A stretch of DNA of 64,000 nt from Urechis unicinctus (GCA_034190875.2 CM067356.1:61180343-61244342); one strand, 5' to 3'; numbered from the stretch's first letter, positions 1 through 18,982 are shown. Numbers and translations: made by a program. The notes: generated by a model not told the origin, from the letters alone.

Positions 1-1059
1 TGCAGTTAAGTTTGTTTGGAATCCGTCCGAGTAGATGAATGAACTGTCATAATGCCTTTAAATCTGTGACAGATCTATCTTCTATCTAAGGCCCATTTTA
101 GCAAGAGGTGCAATTACGACTGTAATTGTGCTCTTGTAATTTGTGGGCAAACATAAAATTAGCAAACAAGGAAATAAGAGGGCGGTTTCAGTACCAGAGC
201 TGCAGGATATCAAAGACTGTGGTTTGAATGAACTGTGGATTTGGATGCAGCGAATGTTTAAGGTAATATCTAACATGAGTCTACTTGATAGTATCTTTCG
301 ATAGGTTTTCTAATATATCCTACATCACTTTCAGATTACATTCGACATTCACTATCTGCTATTTAGAAATGCAAAGAACGTGAGATGCAACGATTTCTCA
401 TCGTGTGCCTGAAGCATCAATCTCCAAGAAAATTGTTTGCAAATGTTGTTGCATCTTGAATAACAGCAAATGAGATATTCAATAAACGTAGGATTTTTCA
501 AAAACAGCTTATCGTTAAAACATTCGAATAGCTTCTTAGGAAATATTTAGTACATAAAGTGCGGCTTTGTGGGATTTTTTTGATCTACCACATTACCTGC
601 ATATTACTACGCTTTACTTGTGTTTAACCTTGTTTTAACCAGTTTTCATGGCACCGTAACTATTTATTTACCAAACTACTTTGTCATATGATCAAGGCTA
701 TGGAATTATGTGCTTGCTTGATCTGCAAAACTACGTGTTAATGACAAGCCCCATTAGGAAACAAAAATGGTTACAACAATTATGCTCAGCTCGACTAGGC
801 AATCAAAGTATTTGATTTCTACACACGGTGATTATGTGCAACCTCGTGTTTAACCCTTTATTACATATGCGTAACGACACAGAACAATGCGATACAAACG
901 GCATGCCATGAAGAGTAATTCATATGTTATATACCACCTTCAGTTTTTTTAGGTTGGTGCACGTTTTTGATGATATCTTCCTGTATTATGGACTAAATAA
1001 CTGATTGCCGGGACTGTAATCCATACATCATCTTTCCACTGCTTATGCTGGCCAAGTTT
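1..1059. other. Left-edge segment, no gene seen
   Basis: AT-rich DNA without a convincing open frame. Most of it has no counterpart elsewhere in the window. Positions about 890-947 resemble 1219-1276 and 62890-62950 (an 'acaatgc...catgccatga...catatgttac' string), so a small local duplication reaches into this segment. The homology with copy VI starts near 1060. Confidence 0.5.
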
Positions 1060-1339
1060 GACTCTCTATGAGCCTTTAATGCGATGTCGAAGGTCATTTA
1101 AGTCGTTTAACCGTTAACCACAAGTCTTTGATATCAGTCATTTGTGTGGTGCTAAGTATCGGATAATAAAGAACCGTTATGCACTCGACCGAGTGTCTAA
1201 CAAGTTAATGCGTGAATGTCGAACAATGCAATATACATGCATGACATGAGGGGGAATACATATGTTACATGCGGCATCAGAACAACCTTAACGTGCGAAT
1301 GTCACACAGGTGAAACCCCATGCACCAGAAGTCAATTAC

Positions 1340-1456
1340 CATGTATTTGTGAACATCTTTGCTCTCAATATTTGGCCAAATAGATACCCCATTATAAACA
1401 GAACAATGACAGCCATGAAGTGCGTCCAATGGCCGTTGATTTTCCTCCATTGCATC
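1340..1456 (-). pseudogene. Copy I counterpart of a short splice-flanked hydrophobic frame
   Basis: Reads on the minus strand from an acceptor-like 'tctcttctag' to a donor-like 'gtaatt'. It is 117 nt, exactly the length of the copy VI counterpart at 63021-63137. It encodes a basic start (MQWRK) followed by a hydrophobic stretch (MAVIVLFIMGYLFGQIL). Differences between the copies fall at codon positions 1/2/3 as about 6/5/9, which is too weak to prove coding. It could be a chance open stretch in a repeat. Confidence 0.2.
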
Positions 1457-3782
1457 CTAGAAGAGAAAACATTTACAAAGCATAACTATAATTAAAATCC
1501 ACCACCGGTTTGCCGGTAATCGAGGCTTAAAAATACAAACTCTGCTGCATGGCGATGGTGGAGTATAATCAACACTAGGAGATAATTCATTTGACAATCG
1601 GCTATCAAGTACGTGTTCATCTAGGAGAGCAATGCACCATTTTGAATGTCTGGATATGGCGAATATTTTAATATTGCACCATATTCCACTCTTAACAGTT
1701 AGCGATCACATTAATGCCGATTAGTGGGTTTAATGGGGTATTAACCTTGCCACTCAATTTAACTGGTCTCTAAGCACCAACCAATCGTGTGATCCATTTG
1801 GAGTGCTCATTCTTGCTCAACGGCTTTAGGTTATCACATGAATGCAGTATTGGTGCTTACAGAATGGGTCAATGACTACCAGGATCTTGCGGGTCAGGAA
1901 ATGATGACAACGGCAAATGCCTGAGGCTGATAAGACCTTCTTGAATAGGGTAATATGACAGGAGAGTTAGGTGGTGATTGCTCATGTTATTCAACGAAAC
2001 AGATGGTCAGGGCTGGTGCATAAATGAGATTGCTAGTTGCATGTTGATGCTCATTGAGTTTAGCGATTATTCGCCCAGGGGTAACGTTCATCCTTTTACC
2101 ATAGATGTCTTTTATGGCCACAGTGTCAAAATTATTTACATAGTGTCCACTTTGTTATTAGGTCTTAAAAAGGAACCAGGGATGCGTTACGCTAATCTCC
2201 CAATGCCATAGCTATGTAATGCACTTTGCCATTAATCATAAGCTCGCATAATTTGTGACTCCTCGCCAATAAATGGCGAGTAGGTTCCCACTTGTGACTA
2301 GCGATACATTAACATTTCTAGCAGCATAACTTACCTCTCACAATGATGGATATGCTTCAGCATGTACATTATTTTTGTTTCTACTGGCGACACCCATCCA
2401 TGTTGCACTGTTTTTATACAGAGTCGACTTTTTCCTTTGTTATAAATATGGTTGGCATTGAAAGGTCATTATGACGCCTGTCTGCGGTTGGCACGCATTG
2501 TTTAATATCCGCGAGCTCATAATATAAAACTATAGATGCATGCTACTGCAGATGGATTATGCTTTTAAACTTAGATCTCTGTCTGATTTGCAAACTCATC
2601 TAATGATAACCAGTGAAATATTCGTCCAAGACACCAAACCAACCCGCAGATTCATTCGCAAATAGTTCACTGGAATAAAGCATTTGACTTCTAAGACATA
2701 ATAACAGCGTAACGATGTTGGTGTAGGGATCTTCAGTTTAAATTTACAGTAATAACTAAATTTCGTAATTTCAGATGGCAGCGACAGGATACGAACCTTT
2801 TGTAGAAGATGCTGTTAAGTAGACTCAACAATGTTACATCATTACTTTCCCCTATGTCAATTACACTTTGTAAGTCAAATCATTCTTTTTACTGTCTTTG
2901 TTTGGCCAAATTACAGTGAGGGCTGTCTACCTGTCGTTCTATTCAGCTTGGTAAACTGGATGATATTTGTATATTTGTACGGCATTTGTCGGACGTTATA
3001 GTAACTTTGCAATTATTGGTGCACTGACATTCAATATGTACATGAATGTAGGCTGAACAAGTGTGTCAGACAGTCAAATTACACATACAGGGGCACTGAT
3101 GTGGTCATCGAGGTCAAGATTACCATTCAGGAGCCTTTGTTGGAGATTAATGTACAAGAACTATTAGTTAGTTAGATCAACCAAACGCTCATTGCAGGCA
3201 CGGAATGGACCTGTCTCGTAAATAATGCCATGCTGTCACGGATCGTAACATTTATGGAGATTGCCTTTCGAGTGTCCCTACATAGTGTACATTTACCGAG
3301 TTGTACAAACTGTTTGATAGCATGTCAGTGTGTGTTAACGGCTTTCGCATTTGTTCAGCATCAATTTATCTCAATGGGACATTGTTGGAGGATAGTGAAA
3401 GAATAAACAACGGAGCTCTTGCGTCAGGGTCAACAGCAATTAATCTTGCGTTTGGAGGCCTGATGACGGGATATCCGTCTTTAATTTAACCTCTTCTTAC
3501 ACATTCAGCCAAACATTATAGACATACATTATATGTGACACAAGCTACAAATGCTCATAACAATCATATAAGAAATTTTGGAATGATACGTGGCTGTCAT
3601 TCCATGTGAATTCAATTGGTGTTGTTAGTATCGCTATATCATAATCATTATAGCTGGCTTTGCATTGTCTCACATAAGAGCTAATTTGCCTTATTGGTCA
3701 GTGACATATTGCAAGGGATGATCCTTCATAGCAGAATCAAAAGGATGTATTCAAACCAATGGTAGTCGTCTCTCTATACCAC

Positions 3783-3855
3783 CGCCGGTCTGTCTGCAAA
3801 AGTCCATCACTGTAGCTTATGTACTAAGCAGCAGAAGCATTAATGCAGCATTGCT
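3783..3855. other. Unusually conserved patch in repeat copies I, IV and V
   Basis: A 73-bp segment differs from its counterparts at about 41102-41174 and 50542-50614 at only 2 to 4 positions, against an estimated 15 percent in neighbouring blocks. On the plus strand one frame stays open through all three (residues QKSITVAYVLSSRSIN). On the minus strand it contains an acceptor-like 'tgatggacttttgcag'. The function is unknown; it may be an exon remnant, a noncoding element, or recent gene conversion. Confidence 0.4.
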
Positions 3856-6800
3856 TGGCTTCAGCACTAATGTTACTTAATCCAAAAATACCCTGTATTT
3901 ACTCACGGAAACATTTTAATCACAGGAAGGCTGAATGCTGATTAGTTGCCGGCAATATCAATTTCTGACTTATGTTTGCCGAGGATTGCTGCTGTATCAC
4001 TAAACCACAAGTGGCTGAGACAACAGGAACTATTGCTAACAGGGGTTGGTTCCATAAAGCAGGTAGAGACGGTCAGGAATGCACAGGTGTCAGTCAGGAG
4101 AAATGATCCACATCGGACTGCGTGTCAGCCTGCGTTTATGATAATAATGATGTGAGTTTACGTTGTTAGCTGACAAATGGATGATTCAACCAAGTGCTAG
4201 GTAAATGGGGTAAAATAAATGCAAGCATATTAATTCAGCCGAAATATTGAGTAAGATGGCGTATGATAGCTTTATTCACATCAGACTATATGGATGAAGC
4301 ATGCGGCCGTATAGCAGTTTATGGATAGTTAAACATTTGTATTTGACTATTTGTCTGAAAAAATAGGAAGTGGTTTGTATGGGGCGACGTAGAGTTTTTG
4401 AGATGAGTCTGACTACTATATACGCAAATGCGATTTACAACTTCCATGCATTATAAGATGCACTTATCCGTTTTCTTCCATAATAAGTATTCTAGATACA
4501 AACATGTCCATTTGTATGTCGCTGTTCTTAATACAGTTTGCGTGTATTTAAATAAATAAATTGTCAGTAGATACTGATGTGAATTCCGAATCGGCATAAT
4601 TGTGGCTGTTGACCCGAATCTGAAATAGTCTGGGTATGCATTCATAAAACCGAATATGCTTCACGCGATCGGCTTCTCCGCAGCAATAACTAAGTACTTG
4701 AATCCAGTAGCTGTATACTGCACGTACGATCGACGGAATAGTATAGATGGATGTCCTTATGCAGTGTATCACAATAGAAAATCACACAACGTTTGCCGTT
4801 TACACCGTGTCATGTGTATAAACTCATGCTAGATTATTGGAGTGACACAACCTGCAGAAAGCTTATGGGAAGCAAACCTGATATAACAAAATTACGGAGA
4901 GAAGGTAACTATTAACATTCATCACATTTGATGATTCATTCATTGGTGCAGAACACATCCTAATGACTTCATGCTTCTAGTCAATGCCGGCAATAAAATT
5001 CCAAATTGCCTATGTGGCATGACATGGTCGGGGAACGTACAAATTGGATCTCTGATTGCTTTGGCACCGCGTGATAAGTACCAAATACTGACATGTTTCT
5101 TCGTTTATTCACTATTACCCTAATGAATTCAGGAGTGCGGCAGTCTAAGGAAGTAGTCATGTAGTTTATATTACTCACTCGTGTTTTTCTTGAATATAAG
5201 ATTCCAATTGGAATATATCAACTTATTTCACTTAGCAGGGGTTTCTTTTTATTGCAGAACATAACCATCCAAAGTAGCTGTTACAGTTGTGACAATGCAT
5301 TCAAGCATTGATTAACCTCCTTCAGCGGTGTCTTGAATCTGTAATGCTGTGTATGTTGATGGTAACATTACGTGCGAATACCTCATTATTTTGGCAGAGG
5401 TGCGCACTGCATTTAACCGATCGAACCCGTTCTTGCCTTTAGGTCTGTACATCAAACTGTATCTCTTTTCTTCACTTGCTTTCCGTCCTCATTTGGCTTT
5501 GATTTAATGCATCATCAATCACCTATGAGGCTTCACGCGAGATACATTCGCTAGTTGTAATTATAACGCCCTCGATTTGCCTTGCATTTGAAATAACCAC
5601 CACGTACGTTCGGTATATCAACCCATCGTGCAATGTTTACCTTGCTGTCATTATAACTCAAATTGCTTACCGTGTCAGTGATTTGTGAGCTTGGAATGGA
5701 CCTTCCCTCGTTGGTTATATGTTTATTGGATAAATTCATTCTTAAAAATGAGATCGAGCAACAATGCCGTGAAACATATCCATAAACAGCTTACACTGAA
5801 ATGGTTATATGGGCTTTCTGGTGTATTGCACACACGCTAATATATGGACCACATTGCATTGATTTGCTAAGATATTTGTGAATAAGCAGCATCATCAATC
5901 AATCAAAATGAATACAAACGATATGGAACCTGTATTATGTTTAAGAGAAAAAGATGTGCGACAGTGTACGGCTTGTCCAGGTAATTTATAACGCTTTTTT
6001 TAGAATTCCTTTTTTGATTGATTGCACGGCTTTGTTAGAGGGTCACTGGTAATACAATCACCTAAATACTTTTATCTTTAACATCTTTTATGCTATTCAG
6101 TTCTATTTGTTGCAAAAACAATCGAAATATAGCACGTTCCAGTACCAAAAACTGACAGAAATATGAGAGGACACTTTAACACCATTTAACTATCCATTCT
6201 GACCAGAACAATGTATTGAAATTGCGTTTGGTTTATGAATTATATGGTACAACTGTGTAAGCAATCTTTGATTAAAATGATATATTCTTGTTGTTTATTA
6301 TTTAAATCATGCAATCTCTAGTCATGCGTTTGTAGATGTGGCGAATTTAAAAACTGAGAACAAAAATGGAAGAGGGCACATCATAATGATGTGAGTAAAC
6401 TTGGTGAAAAATATATTTCTGCAAGCTAATTGTTTCTTGTCGCAACGTCCAATTGAATTCTCGTCGATACGTGATGCCTTAATACACAAGCCAACAGAAG
6501 TATTCCATACTGGCGTGGTGCCAACTGCTCGGTGACATGTATGTGTATCATTGTGGAGCGGACGTGAGAAGCTTTCAAACACGCCGCTTCATGAAGCATC
6601 ATTTATCATGATTACACACGTGTTCAGCCAGCTTAATGTATTAACGTCCACACAGCATTCATGAAATAAGCAACGATTTTGTGGGTCACACTCAGGCGTA
6701 CTGCTCAAGCACACTCCCTTTATTAGTGCATTGAATAGAAGACGGTCATGTGCCGGTCGAATGAATAACAGTGACATATATGACCTCAATCTATACCTTC

Positions 6801-9800
6801 ACAGCAACACGTCCGTTTACTGGACGTACGCAATCAATACAACGGCTTTGTGCAGCATAAAATAAAGGAATCGGCATTGCATTGAAGGCCCTGCAAGCTG
6901 CCAATTGGTTGTTACAAAAAGAATAATGATTTGCAATGTGCTTTTTCTAAATATCTTGATTTCTTTATCAATGCACATTATTGGAGGTATTTTGTGTGCT
7001 AACGAATTAATCATGTACATTTCCTCAATTTATTTCATAGTCGCTTACGAAATTTCATAACAACATCAATCTTTGCAACTCGAGAATTCAGTATACAGAG
7101 CTTATATAAATATGCTATAATTTGATCTTTCAGTACACAAGAAAATAGCTCAACATCTGCACATGTTTTCGCCGAGCAATTATTCACACGCATTTTATAA
7201 TATAATTGCGAATATTATAGGCGCCTTTACTGCAACTACACAGATGCAGCGCAAATTGTATGGATGTCAAAGATGATAATAAAACACTGTGTAAACATAC
7301 TATCTAGCAACTTCTGAAATGCGATATAGCGACTTGCTTTATAACCATAGGACTGTCTGGCACAGCAATGATAGCCAACCCACTTCTTGCCACTTGCTGT
7401 TTATTGATATACATTAAAATATGCCATATCGACCATTTAGCAATCACATTACGATAGATAACAAATCTGGCTGGTGAAGAGAAATCCTATGATATTGGAA
7501 ATACCTTGTGAGAAAGGTGCTGAATGTAAATCTGTGACAGGATAAATGGTAAGCATAAATTACAACTCAGTATCATCCTACGCAGTAGCAACATCTTCCT
7601 ACCTACTGGATAACCCTTAATATTAATGTTTGAAGTTTGACATTGTTAAGCTGCAAAATCATCATATACACACTTTTATGGGAAGATCAGTGTGTTCTTT
7701 ACATAGCTGATTGAAGATGACAAACATACGTAGAGCAGCAGATTTATGACAGACTCTATAAGGTCAACTAGGCACAATTAATGCCATTTTCTTGAAGCAC
7801 CATTGGCACAATACTGAGACGCTGCCGTCTGTTTTTTTGCGTTCTGTTTACAGCGTGATAATGTGGTAGGTCAGTGCTATTGTAAATTTTCTTTATTCCG
7901 AAAAATGTCTTTGGAAATGTTAGGAGAATTTATCTACTCAACGCCCACAACAGATCCCACTCAAAGCAACGATCACATACGCTGTCTCTACCTAGAACAT
8001 AAATGTGTCAATTGTCCATTTGATGTGGTGCTGTTGCCGATGGAAGCAGTGTATTGAGGATGAAACTAATTGAAATTTATTAAGTATACGGAACATTGGA
8101 AGCACCATGAAAAGTAAGTTGTATGTTAGTGATATCAACAGGCAATTACATCTGTATAGACGACAATAAAGCGCTCGTTCATAGACACGATCAGGCCATT
8201 ATGAAATGAAGTGCATATTAGAATGGATAAAATAGAAATGTGTTTTATTATGGGATGGAAAGTTGTATTTACATGATAAAATCATTGCCATGAAGATTCA
8301 ACTAAAGACCAATCTTATTAAAGTTATTAAGTTGGTACGATGCATCATTTGAGTCCGTCCATTTGTGTGCTGTACTAAGCAGAACTATGTTTGGATACCG
8401 CTGATGCATCATTCCGAGCTAAGTGTGGTGGAATTCTAACTCAGTATGTATTATGATGCAGTTTTGTATCTTAAAACAAACTAGCCAATAGTCAGCAAAG
8501 ACATTTACAATGCACAACCATCAAAGTGTAAACATCAGCATGATGTATTGGTGTTCAGAACACTCAACTTATCATTGTCACTATGTGGCTCGCTTGCTAT
8601 GCCACTTTGTATGCATTTGTATGCCTTGGAAGGTAACAAATACGACACTATATTGCCATTGCAGGTTTCTACATGCCATGCTTGTTTTATAGTCTATTAG
8701 ACTTATTTCACAGTCCGACGCAGTAAGTGCTTAGTAGTGTTCCGAGCGGATCGCTTGTCTGGATTCAATATATATGTACCTTACATTTAGTTTGCTGTTG
8801 ATTAATCTGACTTAAAAGCAGAGAAGCGTAGATGTTACAAGATGTTATGAGGTAAGTACACTTGAATTGTAGAAACAGAAACGTAACATGTTTCAGCTGA
8901 AATAAGTTGATAACCATTAGTATCATCGCCAGATAGAGGCATTCTACCTACCTCGTCTTGCACAGCAAAACAATAATAATATCCGTGATGGGAATTAATG
9001 TATTATCATATGTAATGCGGAGGAGCTCCACAGTCTTGCTGATGTACTGCATCACGAAAACATGACGAACCACACTGAGCAGCGGGAACCACCGATATCA
9101 AAGACAAACCACAAATTATGATAGATTTTCGGTTTCATTCTAAATAGCAACGACATATGATTACGTTTGGCACAGCATCACTCTCCCTTTGGAGCCCGGA
9201 GTTACGTCCGCAAGCTACCTTCACATAGTTTTTTTTAAGTGATGAGTACGCTTTTTGACGAGTTTTTTTTAAATTTTGATTGTGACATGTAATTAGCATG
9301 TGTAAAAAGTAATGAAATCAAATTACTTCAGACAAATGATTAAGTTAGATGGTTTATGATGATAGCGTTGTTAAGTTAAAGCATATTACGGCCGTATATG
9401 AACTTTGTCCGAACAAATAGGTAATAGTTCGCATCGGCAAGAGCTTTTACGATGAATCTGACTACTAGACACGCCTATGTGATTTGCAAAAGGCCTGCAT
9501 AATAAGATGCTCCGAGCATTTTTCTATCACAAAAGGTAGTCGATGCGTCGAGAAGTAAATCATGTCTACACTTGGACATATCTGCAGGATAACGCAAGGA
9601 TTGTTTTACCTCTACCATTAGGAGGTTGCCATGGGATGGCAATAGTTCGTATTATCTGTGGTAAGTTACCATTAAATCCTCGTTGAAAAATAGGAAAATG
9701 GCTTCGCTAATGTATTGTGCTTTTAAACTTAGTAGCGCATTGCGTAGCGTAGTGAATTGTGTGTAGCATTATCTGATGTATTAATGAATGTCTTCAGGTG

Positions 9801-11090
9801 GATGATATGCCCGCATAAAGCGAACTTTAAAAACAAGATGTGTAATTTCACCGTGTAACTAGCGTACACTTAAGGGAAGGGGTGGGATCAGGCCGAAATA
9901 TATCAGAGATTGGCTGTGCCAATCAAGTTTAATCAACGACCGGAATTTCTTTACTTTTGAGCCGCGTACAATAATCTTGAACGTCTTTTCCATGGAAACT
10001 TTAATTACTGTCAACATGTGTTCCATGAAAGAGCTAAGATAAGTGATTTACCGGCTAAACGCGGTGCTCTGTCTGGCTTATATCGAATCAGCATATTCTG
10101 AATAAAGGCTAATTCCTATTTTTGTTTCGCGGTCAGCGTCACGATCTTTAACTAGATCCAGTACTGAGCTGTCAGCATTCAATAGGATTCAGAGCATTGC
10201 TTAACTGCTCCTTATGGTAGATGTACAATCATTTATGTCACAGAAACTGTTATGCTCACCTCGCTTTCTCACTTGTCAAAACATGACTCTTCAACATGTC
10301 ACATATTCACCAAAACCTTCTACGGACTATATCAGCATGCTAGAGGCTTTATGTAATCTTATTTTGTTTCAAGCCTGGTTGATCTTATTTGTTCTACTTG
10401 GATGACTTTGGTTGCATGGTACCAGCCATGGACTGGTCCGTGGATGATAGCACGGACACATTGCTGTACGTTGCTCCTGAATTGATATGTGTAGACACAT
10501 TAAAAAATAGAACCGTTTATGTGGGTATAACTTCTATTCAATACAGTGTATCAGGGCAAACATATATACTGAATACAGTGGTATGTAGTAAAGATGAAGT
10601 GCTCAAATATATGATATGAAATTTAGCACATTACTTGTTATCAACTTTAACTTGCGCGGAAAAAGGATCGTCGATATGTATTATCTGAATATGTTTGATT
10701 CATCAAATTGCAGGGTGATGTGCCTGCTTAAAACATATCGAATGAGTAGAGAACAAATAGAAAAAGCAAGCTTTGCCAACCAATGCAAAACACGTGCAGA
10801 CTGTTTTTTCGCGTCCGCCTTTTCATGCTCTTTGACACTGGATGCCTAATCTAATCAGCTATCAGCCAACATCCACGCTGGCAACTCTGCTAAAACTCTG
10901 CTAAATAGAGTGTTATACATCATAGATGAAGACGTGCTCGGCCTGCTTAGAGTATCTCAAGTGGGTGCTGAACATATAAACAGGGAATCTGGTCAACGAA
11001 TGCCAAAACAAATGCAGAATTATCCAAGTATTAAGCTCCATTAAGCGACTAAGCTATGATCGACGATTTTGTCGGCCACAGGCGTACAAG

Positions 11091-11117
11091 TCGCACACTT
11101 TTAGTTAAAGTGTGCGA
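11091..11117. other. Perfect 11-bp hairpin kept in three repeat copies
   Basis: TCGCACACTTT and AAAGTGTGCGA form an uninterrupted 11-bp stem around a TAGTT loop. The counterparts are at 38592-38614 (7-bp stem, 9-nt loop) and 46492-46518 (9-bp stem, 9-nt loop, two G-U pairs). Each is preceded by a smaller CGAC...GTCG stem-loop, and in two copies followed by a CAGCC/GGCTG-type pairing. It may be a structured RNA or a relic of one. Confidence 0.45.
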
Positions 11118-12235
11118 GATGTAGCCAAGCCATTGAGGCGGCTGATAGCTTAGGTTTATTTAGGATGTAGCAATCCCGATATGGCTCAGCATATAATTTG
11201 ATAAGGGACTCCTTGACCTATATGGTTGTACAGCATTATCTGGTATGATTTATGTGTACAGGCTACCAGAAATGTGTTGACGATATCGGGAAATATGCTA
11301 ATAAACTGTCTCTTACTTATGGGATTGGGAGTAAAGAGAGTTTCGAAAGAACAAGCTTTGTGAGGCGTAAAACGTCAGTCATGCTCATATATATTTGTGA
11401 CCTCAAAGACCCCAAAAGTCCATTCAATGCACAGGCTAGTTTTTCGGTGTTTTATGGCTGCCGTGACAGCTGTGAAAAATCGTTCAATCGCTTGATTTGT
11501 AAAATATACATCAATGATATATAACATGGTTTAATATTGCTTGGGGATATTATCTGTTAAATGCATACTTTCGAACATATATTCACAATAAAATATCGGC
11601 TTTATCACGTATAATTTTACGTATTTGTTTGTACAATATGTAATGAAATATATTAGAAACAAATGCTCATGGCAAGAAGAGACTGGCCGCCAATACAGAT
11701 AGTAATTGCATTTGTATTTAGTGAACTACTCGCAGTTTGATCGGTGTGAGAAAAGTGTCCTAGGTTTTTCATTGCCCAATGCTCCAATTAAAATCTGCTT
11801 TTGCGTAGTTTTCCTACATGCCTCTTTGTCAGTTTGTTATTACAATGAAGATATCAATATTTATGACATGGTGCAACAATCGATGCTGGTGTCGATAGCT
11901 TCTGGTTCATCTGATAACAAGGCCTTAATTTGTCGAACCCGTAAAATAAATATAAGTATATATCTGTACTGTGTACAACATTAATGTATGTTTGTAAATT
12001 AGCTGGACGATACCCAAAAAACAGCTGGCGAACACTTCCATGCGCATATTTATTCATTAAGTTAAGAAAACATGTATGTTTCATAGATACTTGTATTAAT
12101 CGAAGGTTTTCTGAAGCAAATCGTGTTAATTGACATTGTAATTTAAATACTCCACGTCTCTTCTGCCATAGAAGGTCGAATGCTATGCTAGAAATGGTCC
12201 AACTAGAGGATCACATAAGTCTGCATGACTCTATA

Positions 12236-17457
<5,222 letters not shown>

Positions 17458-17633
17458 AAATATATAAATAAAAATACTAATGCGACTATTGTGGACATGT
17501 CGCAAAAAAAACCCAACCATTTTGGGACATTGGAGGCGACAAAACATATGGTCAATATGATGATCATTTCTTGTTTTCTGTTGGTCTGTCAGTAGTCAAA
17601 ATAGTTCGGGTATAAGGGTATAAGGGACACTTA

Positions 17634-17785
17634 AAAAACAACCTATTTTGGAACATAGCAAAATACCAACTATTTTGGGACAAAACAAAAACCAACCATT
17701 TTTGGGACATCAAAAAATCCTATTTTGACATATAACAGAAACCTAAATGCCTTGGGACACAACAAAAACCAACCATTAGGCGACA
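17634..17785. repeat. Degenerate minisatellite, about 26-bp period
   Basis: About six imperfect copies of a motif close to 'ccaaccattttgggacaaaa' start near 17638, 17666, 17692, 17717, 17741 and 17769. A related copy ends at 17530. The stretch from here to 18982 holds no other feature I can support. Confidence 0.6.
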
Positions 17786-18982
17786 GTGTGGTGAACTTGT
17801 TGTGACGGGAATTAAATGTTTGCATCTATGCCATGGGGTATGTCTTTCATCCCTGTCTGTATGACGGGAAATCTTAATTTGAAATGATAATAAGCGATAG
17901 AATTAACGTACAGTTAATGATGCAATAATATTCATCATAGCTTTTTGCTGTAACAAACGATTTTTAAACTATGTTTACTCATGGCTTCAATGTGAAAATT
18001 ATGTTTACCAGTGGCCTTGCTTGTTCATTAGCTGTGATATCAATGTTGTGTTACCTGCATTTCCAATCCGACCCCTTTTAAACAAATGATGGCGGCAAAT
18101 TGAATGGTGTAGAACAACTCCAGGTGTCAAAGTGAGGTTGTGTGTGAGGGTAGTGTCAAATAAATAGTGTCACATGCATTCTGTATAAGATGGTGACCAT
18201 AAATGTTTTACAGACTAAATTGCTGTTGAACGCAAGATTGCAGCACCTCAGCAGGTTTTAGATTGACCAGGACATCTTCAGAAAGATGCACCCAACAATA
18301 AGAGAGATTATTTTAGAGCTACACAGATTGTACATTTAGTCAGTGTAGCTACAGCTTTTATAATAATCTGTCTGCAGTGTAATGCTTAGAATAGAACATA
18401 TAACTTACTGATAATGCATCAGATAAAGTTAATTAATCATGAAACATCACATGGCAGTGCATGGCTAATCTACAAGCATAAATAACAATTCAGCCTACAC
18501 CACAATTGTGCGACAATTGTATATAATATATGACATGTACCATAAAAGAGATACTGGGAATGATCTTTCTGTCAAATTTATCCTGATTAATACAATATAT
18601 TCTGAAGTATATATACCATGCATTGGAGTAGTTTCTGTAGACTGGGGATCTGAATATAACTTTTGAAGGCAAGTTGTAGAGCTTGGGTCTGCCTTGTATC
18701 CCATTAAAAGCGGTCTGCATGTGCTTTGATATATTGTTTTCATATTTAGCTATTAGTTTCTAGTTATAGCAGACTTGTAATGACTTTCATAATATATCAC
18801 AGGCCTTTATAGACCATGCAGTAGGTAGTGCCTTTTATATGAAGGTCGCTTAACTAGAATTCATTTATAATGCAAAGAACCCCTTTCTTTGGTATATACC
18901 TTGTCACTAGTTAACAGATCACTGAGGAATGAAAAGTACTCACTTGTATCTTTGATGCATGTTCTGCTCAGACATCCTGATC

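Larger units (their letters stand above)
1060..12235 (+). repeat. Large repeat unit, copy I
   Basis: First copy of the roughly 13-kb unit. Positions 1060-2310 match 62703-64000 almost end to end. Landmarks in order include 'gaatgggtcaatgactac' (about 1863), 'aacatttatggagattg' (about 3247), the 73-bp conserved patch (3783), 'gagatacattcgctagttg' (about 5537), 'cacttgctgtttattgata' (about 7392), 'gtgttccgagcggatcgct' (about 8736) and 'gtgttgacgatatcgggaa' (about 11275). The same landmarks recur in the same order in the later copies. A block like 51000-51610 appears a second time here at about 9310-9830, so the copy is a mosaic. Frames are short and carry many stops. Confidence 0.8.

Noticed and set aside
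1978-2211. Shared frame in the 'tagatggtcatagttgttgc' block as a conserved protein
   Set aside because: It is open in most copies, but the minus strand is nearly as open and no flanking splice sites or codon periodicity were evident.
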